Positions 7,337-16,602 of a stretch of 64,000 nucleotides of DNA are shown one piece after another (position 1 is the stretch's first letter; each line of letters opens with the position of its first letter). Source of the DNA: Tenuifilaceae bacterium CYCD (GTDB lineage Bacteria > Bacteroidota > Bacteroidia > Bacteroidales > Tenuifilaceae); the NCBI GenBank assembly GCA_036322835.1, contig AP027304.1:868001-932000 (forward strand), written 5' to 3'. A program made the translations under genes and the position numbers. A model generated the notes under the pieces. That model was not told the DNA's origin. It searched no databases and saw nothing but the letters and a program-made list of their open reading frames with translations.

Positions 7337-8886
7337 AACCCCAACTCCTTCAAATATTGAGCTAATTTCTGGTCAATATCAACTTCTTTAGCCTTTAACG
7401 TAGTGATATTACCAAGTACAACCTTTAAATCAATATCATCAACCGCTTCATGGTTATCAATGTACCTAGTTATATTTAGGTTGTAGTCGTTTTCGGCCAG
7501 CTCTGCCAAATCCACCACACGCATAAAGCGTTCAATATCCTTTTCGGCATCGTATGCTTTTACAATTCTATCGATATGCTCATCCTCAATTGTATTCTGA
7601 TTCTTACCCTCCTTATACTCCTTGCTGGCATCAATAATGATTATTTTGTTCTTTAGATGTTTAGGTTTCTTCTTATTCACTATCAATAGACAGGCAGGAA
7701 TCCCTGTATTGTAAAAAAGACTAGATGGTAAGCCAACTACACCTTCTATCAAATCGTGTTCAATGAGTTTCTGACGTATTTTACCTTCAGCACCACCTCT
7801 AAAAAGCACTCCGTGAGGGAGAACAGTTCCCATTCTGCCATCCTGCTTTAGCACGGCAATCATATGCTGTACAAATGCCATATCGGCATAGCTGCGTGGT
7901 GGTATTCCAAACTTAAACCGTCCATGTGGGTCAACTACACCACTGGTATAGTTGGGTGCAATTTCAACCTCTTTTCCATCCTTGTCAAGTTTTTTCTTAA
8001 TGTTAATCTCTAGAGGCTCCCACCACTTATCCTGAGAGAATGGAGGGTTAGAAATTACACGGTCGAATAGCATCAGGTTATCACCCTCCTTATGCTGTGG
8101 GTTTACAAGAGTATCACCTTTGCGAATATCGGCATCCATAAAGTTGTGCAAAATCATATTGATTTTGCAGATAGCCCATGTCCCGAGATTTTTCTCCTGT
8201 CCGTATAGCGATATGTTAATGTTATTTCCAACCTTACCATCGGGCAGCTTTGCTACGTAACGTGCACACTCTAAATCCATACCACCACTACCAATACAGG
8301 GGTCTAGAATTTTGTTGCGTGGTGCGGGCTTTACGAGTTTAACCAGTAAGTTTACTACACCTTTCGGGCTATAAAATTCACCACCCTTTTTACCTGCATC
8401 ATCAGCGAACATTTTTATCAAAAATTCGTAGGCATCTGCAAGTATATCAGGATGATACAAGTCTGCGTTACGTAATGAGTATTGGTTAAAATGGCTAAGT
8501 AACCGTTGTAGAACATTATCGCTGAGTTTTTCCTTATCACCAAACTTTGTGGCAGTCATTACTCCCTCAAGCTGTGTATTTTGGCTCTCAATAGCAGCAA
8601 ATGCTATATCGAGTGCCTCGCCAATATTCTCCGTTTTTCCTTTTAGGTAATTCCAGCGAGCTTGTTTTGGAATTATAATGTATGGTTGTTCTTCAGCTTC
8701 ATCTCTGCTTACACCTTCCTCTTTTACAATTCTATCAACCTCTTCCTCGAACACATCGTTGGCACGTTTTAGGAATAGTAATCCAAAGATGTAATTTTTA
8801 TAGTCGGAGCTATCAATATTACCCCTCAGTATATCAGCTGATGCCCAGAGCCATCGCTCAAGTGCAGATAAATCAATAATAGTCAT
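7333..8886 (-). CDS. hsdM: Type I restriction enzyme, methyltransferase subunit (HsdM)
   Basis: A 517-residue N6-adenine methyltransferase subunit that, with HsdS, protects host DNA and forms the core of the restriction complex. An N-terminal helical domain (about 1-150) begins LSALERWLWASADILRGN. The catalytic domain carries FYSPKGVVNLLVKL at about 171-184, the SAM motif DPCIGSGG at 195-202 and the catalytic NPPF at 280-283. The frame is open to 8955, but the ATG at 8886 begins at the conserved family start and has AGAGGT upstream, so it is preferred. It overlaps hsdS by 4 bases. Confidence 0.95.
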   Translation of the reverse strand: MTIIDLSALERWLWASADILRGNIDSSDYKNYIFGLLFLKRANDVFEEEVDRIVKEEGVSRDEAEEQPYIIIPKQARWNYLKGKTENIGEALDIAFAAIESQNTQLEGVMTATKFGDKEKLSDNVLQRLLSHFNQYSLRNADLYHPDILADAYEFLIKMFADDAGKKGGEFYSPKGVVNLLVKLVKPAPRNKILDPCIGSGGMDLECARYVAKLPDGKVGNNINISLYGQEKNLGTWAICKINMILHNFMDADIRKGDTLVNPQHKEGDNLMLFDRVISNPPFSQDKWWEPLEINIKKKLDKDGKEVEIAPNYTSGVVDPHGRFKFGIPPRSYADMAFVQHMIAVLKQDGRMGTVLPHGVLFRGGAEGKIRQKLIEHDLIEGVVGLPSSLFYNTGIPACLLIVNKKKPKHLKNKIIIIDASKEYKEGKNQNTIEDEHIDRIVKAYDAEKDIERFMRVVDLAELAENDYNLNITRYIDNHEAVDDIDLKVVLGNITTLKAKEVDIDQKLAQYLKELGL

Positions 8887-9122
8887 TTTTAACCTCTTTA
8901 TTTGAAAAGTTAAAGAAACAAAAAACAAACTGAACTGAAAAGGGGGAGGAATCAATATTTTTTTAATACATAATCCTTCAGCAGTAACTTCCTTCTTGTT
9001 TTTATTTAGTGCTCGGTTAATTTAAAAATCACACTCTTCAAGATATGTATTGTCAAGAAAATCAATCACTTTGGCTACATCTTGAATAATAATCAAGTTA
9101 GATAAATTGCCAGCTTTGTCTA
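8887..9122. other. Intergenic stretch between hsdM and the trpS terminator, with a short open frame
   Basis: No convincing gene. On the minus strand an open frame without a good start reads through the trpS terminator hairpin and ends at 9022, with a protein-like end (LVDKAGNLSNLIIIQDVAKV, then IDFLDNTYLEECDF). It may be the remnant tail of a lost gene or chance. Nothing else is recognised. Confidence 0.35.
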
Positions 9123-9155
9123 CTAAAAAAGCCCCAAACTTGGGGCTTTTTTATT
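9123..9155 (-). terminator. Rho-independent terminator downstream of trpS
   Basis: A strong hairpin, AAGCCCCAA / TTGGGGCTT, at about 9129-9148 with A-runs on one side and T-runs on the other, so it can stop transcription in both directions. It lies 17 bases after the trpS stop. Confidence 0.85.
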
Positions 9156-9171
9156 TTACTTCCTTTTGTAT

Positions 9172-10161
9172 TTAGAACTCCCTAAATCCTATAATATGCC
9201 TAACATCCTTAATGGTTTGCGATGCACTTGTTCGGGCTTTTTCGGCACCCATTCTAGCAACCTTCCTCAAGTAATCATCATCCGCTAAAATTGCCTCAAT
9301 CCGCTCCCGCATTGGAGCTGTAACTTTGACAATATCCTCGGCCAATTGTTTTTTTAGATCACCGTATCGAATCTCACATGCGTTGTACTTTTCCTCGAAG
9401 AATTGATATGTGTCGGGAGTAGAAACCACTTTCATTATTGTGAAAAGGTTTTGAATGGACTCCGGTTTTTCCTGATTAGGCTGAGTTGGGCCAGAATCTG
9501 TAACCGCTTTCATAACTTTCTTACGAATGGTTTCGGCATCATCGGAAAGATATATGGCATTTCCCTCCGATTTTCCCATTTTTCCAGAACCATCTAGTCC
9601 AGGAATTTTAACCAACTCCTTGCCAAAATTATACGCTACAGGCTCAGGAAAATAATCCACCTTGTACATTCTGTTAAACCGATTCGCAAAAGTACGGGTC
9701 ATCTCCAAATGTTGCTCTTGATCCTTTCCTACAGGAACTTTATGTGCTTTATGAATAAGAATATCGGCAGCCATAAGGGTTGGGTAGGTAAGCAAGCCTG
9801 CATTAACATTATCGGGGTGCTTGCGTATCTTTTCCTTGAACGACGTGCAACGCTCAAGCTCTCCCTTGTAGGCATTCATATTAAGTAAAAGGTATAACTC
9901 AGGAATCTCAGGCACATCACTCTGAATATATAATGTGGAAATCTCTGGATCCAAACCACAGGCAATGTACTCGGCCAGCACTTGCTTTACGTTGCCATGC
10001 AAATCCTCTGGAGTAGGGTGCGTTGTTAATGAGTGGTAATCGGCAATAAAAAAGAAGCACTTATTCTCGTGTTGCATTTTTACAAAGTTCTGCAATGCTC
10101 CAAAATAGTTGCCTAAATGCAACTTGCCAGTCGATCGAATTCCGCTAAGTACAATATCCAT
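9172..10161 (-). CDS. trpS: Tryptophanyl-tRNA synthetase
   Basis: A 329-residue class I synthetase that charges tRNA-Trp. The start region MDIVLSGIRSTGKLHLGNYF contains the HIGH-equivalent LHLGNY (14-19), and the KMSKS-equivalent is KMGKS at 194-198 in GLDGSGKMGKSEGN. The frame is open up to 10260, but the extra 33 residues have no family match and the ATG at 10161 begins at the conserved sequence. Length is normal for bacterial TrpS. Single gene with its own terminator. A TATTTTTG box on the minus strand (10186-10179) could be its -7 element. Confidence 0.96.
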   Translation of the reverse strand: MDIVLSGIRSTGKLHLGNYFGALQNFVKMQHENKCFFFIADYHSLTTHPTPEDLHGNVKQVLAEYIACGLDPEISTLYIQSDVPEIPELYLLLNMNAYKGELERCTSFKEKIRKHPDNVNAGLLTYPTLMAADILIHKAHKVPVGKDQEQHLEMTRTFANRFNRMYKVDYFPEPVAYNFGKELVKIPGLDGSGKMGKSEGNAIYLSDDAETIRKKVMKAVTDSGPTQPNQEKPESIQNLFTIMKVVSTPDTYQFFEEKYNACEIRYGDLKKQLAEDIVKVTAPMRERIEAILADDDYLRKVARMGAEKARTSASQTIKDVRHIIGFREF

Positions 10162-10308
10162 ATCAATATAATTTAATGCAAAAATACTAATTTCTACTTT
10201 ACGTGTCGTAAAACAATTGAACCGATAAAAGTAATGTTTTAATTTGGCAACATAACCCAATAATTTTCGTTACAAAATACATACCTTAGCAAACCTAAAA
10301 CATAGATT

Positions 10309-10869
10309 ATGGCTGACATTGAAATAAAGGGGACAGGACTAATTTCAACCCGAACCTATGTACAAGAACGGCATCCCGAACGCTACAAAGAATGGCACAA
10401 CTCCCTTCCCGATGAAATTAAATCATTTTACAATGGATTTATCGACTCTTCGGAATGGTACAGTATCGAAAGGTTCTACCTTATTCCTTTAAGAAATATT
10501 GCCGAGATGTTCTATGGCGGAAACGAAAAGAAAGCCGCAATAGAAGTTGGCAGATTTAGTGCCGAATTTGCACTGAATGGGGTGTACAAGGTTTTTCTAA
10601 TCAATGCAAATCCTGAGTCATTAGTGAATTCAGCTGAAAGAGTTTTTATGATGTACCATCGCCCCGTAGACATTGAAATTGAAAAAATTGCCAACAATAA
10701 AATCAGAATAACAGCAACTCGCCTTTACCATAAGGGAGAAATTATAGATTACGGCATGATTGGTTGGTGCTCACGGGCTCTTGAACTTGCAAATTGTAAG
10801 AATGTAAGGTTTAAACCAATTACATGCCCAGAACTTCTAAAACATTCTGTTGAATTCTCGTGGGAATAA
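10309..10869 (+). CDS. Conserved cytosolic protein of unknown function
   Basis: A 186-residue soluble protein, not assigned with confidence. It begins MADIEIKGTGLISTRTYVQE and contains a helical middle (ERFYLIPLRNIAEMFYGGNE). The C-terminal half RPVDIEIEKIANNKIRITAT ... IGWCSRALELANCKNV ... KHSVEFSW has the alternating pattern of a small alpha/beta sensor domain. The layout recalls the DUF2378/V4R-like ligand-binding group, but this is only an impression. The next gene, a glycosyltransferase, follows after 20 bases on the same strand, so the two may form an operon. Confidence 0.7.
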   Translation: MADIEIKGTGLISTRTYVQERHPERYKEWHNSLPDEIKSFYNGFIDSSEWYSIERFYLIPLRNIAEMFYGGNEKKAAIEVGRFSAEFALNGVYKVFLINANPESLVNSAERVFMMYHRPVDIEIEKIANNKIRITATRLYHKGEIIDYGMIGWCSRALELANCKNVRFKPITCPELLKHSVEFSWE

Positions 10870-10889
10870 CCCGCCGTAACCATATTACC

Positions 10890-11996
10890 ATGCACTTACA
10901 TTTAGTTTCGTTCAATGTTCCTTATCCGCCAGATTACGGCGGTATAATTGATGTTTTTTACAAAATAAAAGCATTGCACGATGCTGGCGTAAAAATCCAT
11001 CTGCACTGCTTTAACTATGGGCGAGGCAAGGCAAGCGAAATAAGCCAATACTGCGTTAGCGTAAATTACTACCAACGCAAACTTCAATTCTACAAACAGA
11101 TCTCACTCATACCATTTATAGTTTACACCCGTAACTCTAGGGAACTTATCGAAAACTTAAACAGGGATGATTATCCCATAATTTTTGAGGGTTTACATTG
11201 CACATACCCTCTTTACATAAATAAATTTGACGATAGAAAAATAGTTATTCGCACCCACAACATAGAACACGACTACTACAAAGGATTGGCTAAGTCAGAG
11301 AAAAATTTACTAAAAAAAATCTATTTCAGGTTTGAAGCATTTAAACTGAAACATTATGAACCTATTCTAAGAAAAGCAACAACAATTGCGGCAATCTCTC
11401 CAAATGACAAGGATTACTTTAAGACAATAAACCCACAAACATCATTGGTATTGCCGTTTCACCCCTTTAGCGCTGCATCGTCTAAAATTGGTTGTGGCAG
11501 TTATATTCTAATCCATGGCGACTTGTCGGTTCCAGAAAACATTCAAAGCGTTATTTGGCTGCTCGAAAATATTATTCCCGAATGCCCATACCCATTCAAG
11601 ATAGCAGGCAAAGAACCATCCAAACAGATTTACAGGTCAGCGTATGGCCTAAAAAATGTTGAAATTATACCCAACCCAAACGATTCAAAAATTACTGATT
11701 TAATAGAAAATGCACAAATCAATATAGTTCACTCGCTTTACCCTCAAGGCTTCAAGCTAAAACTATTGCACGTACTCTACAAGGGACGCCATTGCATTTG
11801 CAATAAAGATGTTGTGCAAAACACTGGCCTCGAGCCTGTATGCTATATCGCAAATACAAACCAAGAATTTATATCTGCAATAAAACACCTAATGTTGGTT
11901 GACCTAACTAATGAAATGGTTGATATGCGGGTATCAATGCTATCCAGATTCTCCAATCAAAACCAAATCGGCAAATTACTTGAATTGATTTCTTAA
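10890..11996 (+). CDS. GT-B-fold glycosyltransferase (family 4-like)
   Basis: A 368-residue cytosolic glycosyltransferase. The N-terminus HLVSFNVPYPPDYGGIIDVF has the Gly-rich loop of GT-B enzymes. IRTHNIEHDYYKGLAKSEKN is the acceptor-side motif often seen in Bacteroidota GT4-like proteins. IHGDLSVPENIQSVIWLLEN starts the donor-binding half, and the SLYPQGFKLKLLHVLYKGRH segment takes the place of the usual donor-binding E(x7)E loop. The ATG at 10890 is chosen over an upstream GTG at 10860, which would overlap the previous gene. Substrate unknown; a surface glycan role is likely. Confidence 0.8.
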   Translation: MHLHLVSFNVPYPPDYGGIIDVFYKIKALHDAGVKIHLHCFNYGRGKASEISQYCVSVNYYQRKLQFYKQISLIPFIVYTRNSRELIENLNRDDYPIIFEGLHCTYPLYINKFDDRKIVIRTHNIEHDYYKGLAKSEKNLLKKIYFRFEAFKLKHYEPILRKATTIAAISPNDKDYFKTINPQTSLVLPFHPFSAASSKIGCGSYILIHGDLSVPENIQSVIWLLENIIPECPYPFKIAGKEPSKQIYRSAYGLKNVEIIPNPNDSKITDLIENAQINIVHSLYPQGFKLKLLHVLYKGRHCICNKDVVQNTGLEPVCYIANTNQEFISAIKHLMLVDLTNEMVDMRVSMLSRFSNQNQIGKLLELIS

Positions 11997-12084
11997 CCAA
12001 AGCAATAAAAAGATTTCACAAACAGGGATTTTCTAATCATTTAAAAAACAATCACGGTTTGTAATCATTTCAGTAAAATTAATG

Positions 12085-12092
12085 TAGATTTG
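12085..12092 (+). promoter_or_regulatory. -7 promoter box of the universal stress protein gene
   Basis: TAGATTTG fits the TAnnTTTG consensus 30 bases before the start codon. A TTTG at 12058-12061 could be the -33 box, although the 23-base spacing is long. Confidence 0.4.
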
Positions 12093-12121
12093 CTTTCACC
12101 TAACCAGAAATTCAAACCGCC

Positions 12122-12985
12122 ATGAAGCATATTATTGTTCCCATCGACTTTTCTAAAGAATCTACAAATGGTCTACGATTAGCCATAACATTTGCTAATC
12201 ACTTTAAGTGCGATATTCAGATGGTATACGTTCAAAAGCACCCATCCGATTTAACCCCCGGCAGATTCGAAGAAGAACACCGCAATGCTGAAAAGATGTT
12301 TGAAGAATTGGTTGCCGAGTACTCGCCAAAAATGCTGGAAAGCGCTAATCTTACCTATATCATTAAAAAAGGAAAGATTTACCGTGAAGTGGTAAATCAG
12401 GCCAGTGCTTTTGAAGATTCCGCCATTGTTTGCTCAACGCATGGCGCCTCGGGATTTGAGGAGTTTTTCATTGGCAGTAATGCCTTCCGCATAATATCGG
12501 CAACCGATAATCCGGTAATTACAATAAGGCATGGATCAATGCCCCGAGATATTCAGAAAATTGTTCTACCAATAGATATATCAACCGATACCCGCCAGAA
12601 AGTTCCAGTAACAGCAGAAATTGCAAGGGCTTTCAATGCCGAGGTGCATGTAATTGGTGTGGCAACGCTACAAACCGACGAGATTGACCTTAAGCTTAAT
12701 GCTTACACCAAACAGGTGTGCAATTTCCTTAAGGAACGGGACATTCGATTTCAAACCGCCAGTTTACGCGGCGATAACATTACAGACATAACAATAGAGT
12801 ACGCCTTGGACGTTAATGCCGATTTGGTTAGCATAATGACCGAACAGAATATTGCCCTTAGCGATTTTGTACTTGGCAGCTACGCACAACAAATGCTAAG
12901 CAAAAGCCCAATCCCTGTGCTCAGTGTAACACCTAAAGAGGTTTTTGTAATGGGAAGCTTCATTACTCAAGGCGGAGGATACTAG
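12122..12985 (+). CDS. Tandem universal stress protein (UspA family)
   Basis: A 287-residue protein made of two Usp domains, about 1-140 and 148-280. Domain 1 starts KHIIVPIDFSKESTNGLRLA and has the nucleotide-loop pattern G-x2-G-x6-GS in HGASGFEEFFIGSNA, so it may bind ATP. Domain 2 starts KIVLPIDISTDTRQKVPVTA and has a weaker loop (DFVLGSYAQQML), which suggests it is structural. Usp proteins accumulate in stress and starvation and sense nucleotide state. The downstream membrane glycosyltransferase gene begins 7 bases after the stop, so the two are probably co-transcribed. Confidence 0.9.
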   Translation: MKHIIVPIDFSKESTNGLRLAITFANHFKCDIQMVYVQKHPSDLTPGRFEEEHRNAEKMFEELVAEYSPKMLESANLTYIIKKGKIYREVVNQASAFEDSAIVCSTHGASGFEEFFIGSNAFRIISATDNPVITIRHGSMPRDIQKIVLPIDISTDTRQKVPVTAEIARAFNAEVHVIGVATLQTDEIDLKLNAYTKQVCNFLKERDIRFQTASLRGDNITDITIEYALDVNADLVSIMTEQNIALSDFVLGSYAQQMLSKSPIPVLSVTPKEVFVMGSFITQGGGY

Positions 12986-12992
12986 ATTTGAA

Positions 12993-14336
12993 ATGAAGAA
13001 TCTTTTCAAAAGCAATCGTTTTGTACTATTGCTGATTTTAATTCATGGGTTATTTTTTACTATACAGATTTACAATAAAAATCTGTATTTGGTTGATTCC
13101 CCTGAATATTTAAGCGAAGCAAAAAACATACTTAACAATGGAAAATTATATTGTGGAGAGTTAGAAAACACAATTAATCCTGATTTTTATACTAAACGTC
13201 CACCGGTTTATCCATTATTTATAGTATTTTTTAAACTAATAAGTCAATCAGATCTACTAATAATTTTTATTCAATCGATCGTATCAATATTTTCAATTCT
13301 AATAATCAGAAACGCATTTATAAGGATTGGATACAACACAAACAATGACAGGTTGTTCCTTCTATTCTTAATTTTTTCTCCTGTACAAATGGTTTATGCC
13401 AATCTAATCATGTCCGAAATAATATTTCAGTTCATGCTTGCTTTGGCCTTTTATTACATTGTTAGATATTCAGTTGAGGGTAGACTAAAATATCTCGGAT
13501 TTTTCAGTTTACTTATAGTCTTGTCTGCACTAACAAAACCTGTAATGTATCTATTTGTATACCCATTATTCTTAGCAACAATATATTTCTCGTTTAAGAA
13601 TAAATCCTTTAGGCCTTTATTAATAGGGGTTATTCCTATACTAATAATCCAGTCTTATTCCTACTGGAACTACAAGCGTACAGAGTATTGGAACTTTTCT
13701 AGCATTCAATCAATAAATATGGTTCAATACAACACATATTACTTTAACGTTAAAAGATTCGGATTCGAAAAAGCAGATGCATTTCTTGATAATCAAATAA
13801 ACCAGTCCAATACGATTGATAGTTATCCAGAAAAAAAGAACTTTTTAATAAATTCATCAAACCAAGTTATAAAGGATGATATACTGGGATATATGTGGTT
13901 CCACACAAAGGGGATGTTTAGATTTTTCATTGATCCAGGGAGGTTCGATCTTTCAAACTTTTTCGGACTAGAAAACAAAGGAAATGTGGGTTTTTTGAAT
14001 TATCTAAATAATGGAGGAATTCGAGGGGCAATTAGTTACCTATTAGAGCAAAACATCTGGTTAATAATTGGTTTAATTGTTATCGGAATTTTCAATGTAT
14101 TTAAACTATTAGGATTATCTTTTTTCCTAATAAAGAAATCAATCGATATTAAATTTAGGTTAATAGTACTTTTTATCATAGGATACGTCGCTTTTGCAAC
14201 AGGACCGCTTGGTGCATCGAGGTTCGCAATGCCCTTTATACCAATTATAATTTTTTCCACATTAATCGCTATTTCGAATTTTAATCCATTCGCAACAAAA
14301 ACTTGCAATACTGTTCACTTTTCTGAAAACCATTAG
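12993..14336 (+). CDS. Polytopic membrane protein, GT-C / family 39-like glycosyltransferase
   Basis: A 447-residue inner-membrane protein with about ten hydrophobic helices. After the first helix comes the acidic loop LVDSPEYLSEAKN (Asp35, Glu38), which corresponds to the catalytic first loop of PMT/ArnT-like GT-C enzymes that use polyprenyl-phosphate sugars. A second loop, KRPPVYPLFIVFFK, is also typical. The gene follows uspA after 7 bases. Codon use is more AT-rich than in its neighbours, as is common for membrane glycosylation genes. Acceptor (lipid or protein) unknown. Confidence 0.72.
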   Translation: MKNLFKSNRFVLLLILIHGLFFTIQIYNKNLYLVDSPEYLSEAKNILNNGKLYCGELENTINPDFYTKRPPVYPLFIVFFKLISQSDLLIIFIQSIVSIFSILIIRNAFIRIGYNTNNDRLFLLFLIFSPVQMVYANLIMSEIIFQFMLALAFYYIVRYSVEGRLKYLGFFSLLIVLSALTKPVMYLFVYPLFLATIYFSFKNKSFRPLLIGVIPILIIQSYSYWNYKRTEYWNFSSIQSINMVQYNTYYFNVKRFGFEKADAFLDNQINQSNTIDSYPEKKNFLINSSNQVIKDDILGYMWFHTKGMFRFFIDPGRFDLSNFFGLENKGNVGFLNYLNNGGIRGAISYLLEQNIWLIIGLIVIGIFNVFKLLGLSFFLIKKSIDIKFRLIVLFIIGYVAFATGPLGASRFAMPFIPIIIFSTLIAISNFNPFATKTCNTVHFSENH

Positions 14337-14394
14337 ATTTATAGCTGCACCCTTCTTGTTCATAAAATTCTTACAGAATAACCTTTCGTTTTCC

Positions 14395-14403
14395 TATCTT
14401 TAC
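14395..14403 (+). promoter_or_regulatory. -7 promoter box of dnaG
   Basis: TATCTTTAC differs by one base from TAnnTTTG and lies 43 bases before the start codon. No clear -33 box is seen. Confidence 0.33.
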
Positions 14404-14446
14404 AATCCCTTATATCAGGTATCTAACGTCTAGTTTCTGTTTTAAA

Positions 14447-16387
14447 ATGATTGAGCAGCACACTGTTGATAGGATAATTGCCGCCTCGGATATTCTTGAG
14501 GTTGTACAGGAGTACGTTACGCTTCATAAGCGTGGCGTGAACTATCTTGGGCTATGTCCTTTCCACAACGAGAAAACGCCATCGTTCACGGTAAGCCCAT
14601 CCAAGGGAATTTTTAAGTGCTTTGGATGCGGCAAGGGTGGCAGTGTTGTCAATTTTGTGATGGAACTGGAGCACTTAGGTTACGTTGATGCCCTTAAATT
14701 CCTTGCCAAAAAGTACAATATTGAGGTTGTGGAAAAAGAGGCAACCCCCGAGGAACTGGAGCAGAAGAACGAACGCGAGAGTTTAATGGTGGTTAACGCT
14801 TTTGCTCAACGATACTTCAGCGATATTCTGCATAAGCACTCCGACGGTAAAAATATTGGTTTAGCATACTTCAAGGAACGAGGATTCCATAATACCACAA
14901 TCGAAAAGTTTCAGCTGGGTTACTGCCTCAGTCAACGCGATGCCTTTACCCAATCGGCAATTCACGATGGATATAAGCAGGAATATCTTGTAAAGACAGG
15001 CCTCACAGTCCTGCGCGAGGATGGAAACACCTTCGATAGATTTATGGGACGCGTGATGTTCCCCATCCACAGCCTTAGCGGAAGGGTTATTGGTTTTGGT
15101 GGCCGCATCCTAAAAACCGATAAGAAAATTGCCAAATACCTCAACAGTCCCGAAAGTGAGGTTTACCATAAAAGTGAAATTCTCTACGGAATTTATCAGG
15201 CAAAAAAAACTATCACTCAGGAAAACAAGTGTTTCCTTGTGGAGGGTTACACCGATGTTATATCGATGCACCAGGCAGGAATTGAGAACGTAGTAGCCAG
15301 TTCTGGAACATCGTTGACACACGATCAGATTAAACTGATTAAACGCTTCACTCCAAACGTAACCATCCTTTACGATGGCGATGCTGCAGGCATAAAAGCT
15401 TCGCTCCGTGGAATCGATCTGGTTTTGGAGGAAGGACTAAACGTTAAGGTTGTGCTACTTCCCGATGGCGAGGATCCCGATAGTTTTGCTCGCAGCCATA
15501 GCACCACTCAACTACTCGACTATGTTGAGAAGAACGAAACCGACTTTATCAAATTTAAAACTCGACTTCTTTTAGACGAGGCTAAAAATGACCCCATTCA
15601 ACGCGCTAACCTTATAAGCGATATTGTACGCTCCATAAGCGTAATCCCCGAAACCATAACCCGCTCCGTTTATATCAAGGAATGCTCACGGTTGATGGAT
15701 ATCAAGGAGGATGTACTTTACACCGAGGTTACAAACCATCGAAAGAAAAAATTTGAACAGTTAATACAGCGCGAGCCAAGCGAAGCGAAAGAAAGGGAAA
15801 CGCCGAAACTACCATCGTATGTATCCGGAATTTTTTGCGAGGAGCAGGAGAAAGAGATTATTGCATTTTTGCTAAGCTCTGGCAGTAATGTAATTTTCCA
15901 TCACATAACAGATGATACGGATGAACAAGAAATATCAATCACTGCAGGGCAATACATTATCGACGAAATTTTAAACGATGAGTTGGAATTCCAGAATTTA
16001 GTTTACAAAAAGATTTTTGATGAGTACGGGAAACTAATTACCGAAAAAAAAATCCCCGATAGCCGACACTTTATCAATCACTCCGATCCACAAATAAGTC
16101 AACTCGCGGTGGACATTCTATCATCAAGGCATAAACTCAGTAGAATATGGGAAAAACACAAGGCCGCCAGCGACGAGGATGCCGATTTCCTACAACGAGC
16201 CATCCCTAAGGCTATTCAGGTTTACAAGAGCAAGGTGCTTAAAATTGCCATCAAACGGCTAATGGACGACTTGGCAAGCCTGCAAAGCGACCAAATGGAT
16301 AGCATCAATGATATCCTCAAAAAGATAAATCAACTGAATGATTTAATTAACCGCATGTCGAAAGATTTAGATAGAGTGATTCTTTAA
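14447..16387 (+). CDS. dnaG: DNA primase
   Basis: A 646-residue primase that lays RNA primers for replication with the DnaB helicase. The N-terminal CHC2 zinc finger is clear (Cys37, His40, Cys58, Cys61 in LCPFHNEKTPSF and KCFGCGKGGS). It is followed by the catalytic core (YFKERGFHNTTIEKFQLGYC) and the Toprim domain with FLVEGYTDVI (Glu266) and ILYDGDAAGIKA (Asp310, Asp312). The C-terminal 200 residues are the divergent helicase-binding region. Size is normal for Bacteroidota. The gene stands alone, without rpoD or rpsU next to it. Confidence 0.97.
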   Translation: MIEQHTVDRIIAASDILEVVQEYVTLHKRGVNYLGLCPFHNEKTPSFTVSPSKGIFKCFGCGKGGSVVNFVMELEHLGYVDALKFLAKKYNIEVVEKEATPEELEQKNERESLMVVNAFAQRYFSDILHKHSDGKNIGLAYFKERGFHNTTIEKFQLGYCLSQRDAFTQSAIHDGYKQEYLVKTGLTVLREDGNTFDRFMGRVMFPIHSLSGRVIGFGGRILKTDKKIAKYLNSPESEVYHKSEILYGIYQAKKTITQENKCFLVEGYTDVISMHQAGIENVVASSGTSLTHDQIKLIKRFTPNVTILYDGDAAGIKASLRGIDLVLEEGLNVKVVLLPDGEDPDSFARSHSTTQLLDYVEKNETDFIKFKTRLLLDEAKNDPIQRANLISDIVRSISVIPETITRSVYIKECSRLMDIKEDVLYTEVTNHRKKKFEQLIQREPSEAKERETPKLPSYVSGIFCEEQEKEIIAFLLSSGSNVIFHHITDDTDEQEISITAGQYIIDEILNDELEFQNLVYKKIFDEYGKLITEKKIPDSRHFINHSDPQISQLAVDILSSRHKLSRIWEKHKAASDEDADFLQRAIPKAIQVYKSKVLKIAIKRLMDDLASLQSDQMDSINDILKKINQLNDLINRMSKDLDRVIL

Positions 16388-16530
16388 TTCAGACATCAGA
16401 TATCGGACGCAAGAATTCGGCCTAAATAAAGAATGGGACTTATAAAGTAAAGTACTATTCTCTATGCTAAATCTACGGGGCTGATGCCTAGAATCTATTA
16501 TCTGTTTGTTAAAAACAAATCTTTCAAATA

Positions 16531-16561
16531 TTGGTTAATAAAAGCGAATTTCATAACTTTA
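16531..16561 (+). promoter_or_regulatory. Promoter of the 270-residue lipoprotein gene
   Basis: TTGG at 16531-16534 and TAACTTTA at 16554-16561 with 19 bases between them match the Bacteroidota -33/-7 arrangement apart from the last base. The start codon follows 41 bases later. Confidence 0.45.
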
Positions 16562-16602
16562 CCCCAAATCAAAAAATGTTAACTACTATCAACTAAATCG
16601 AT

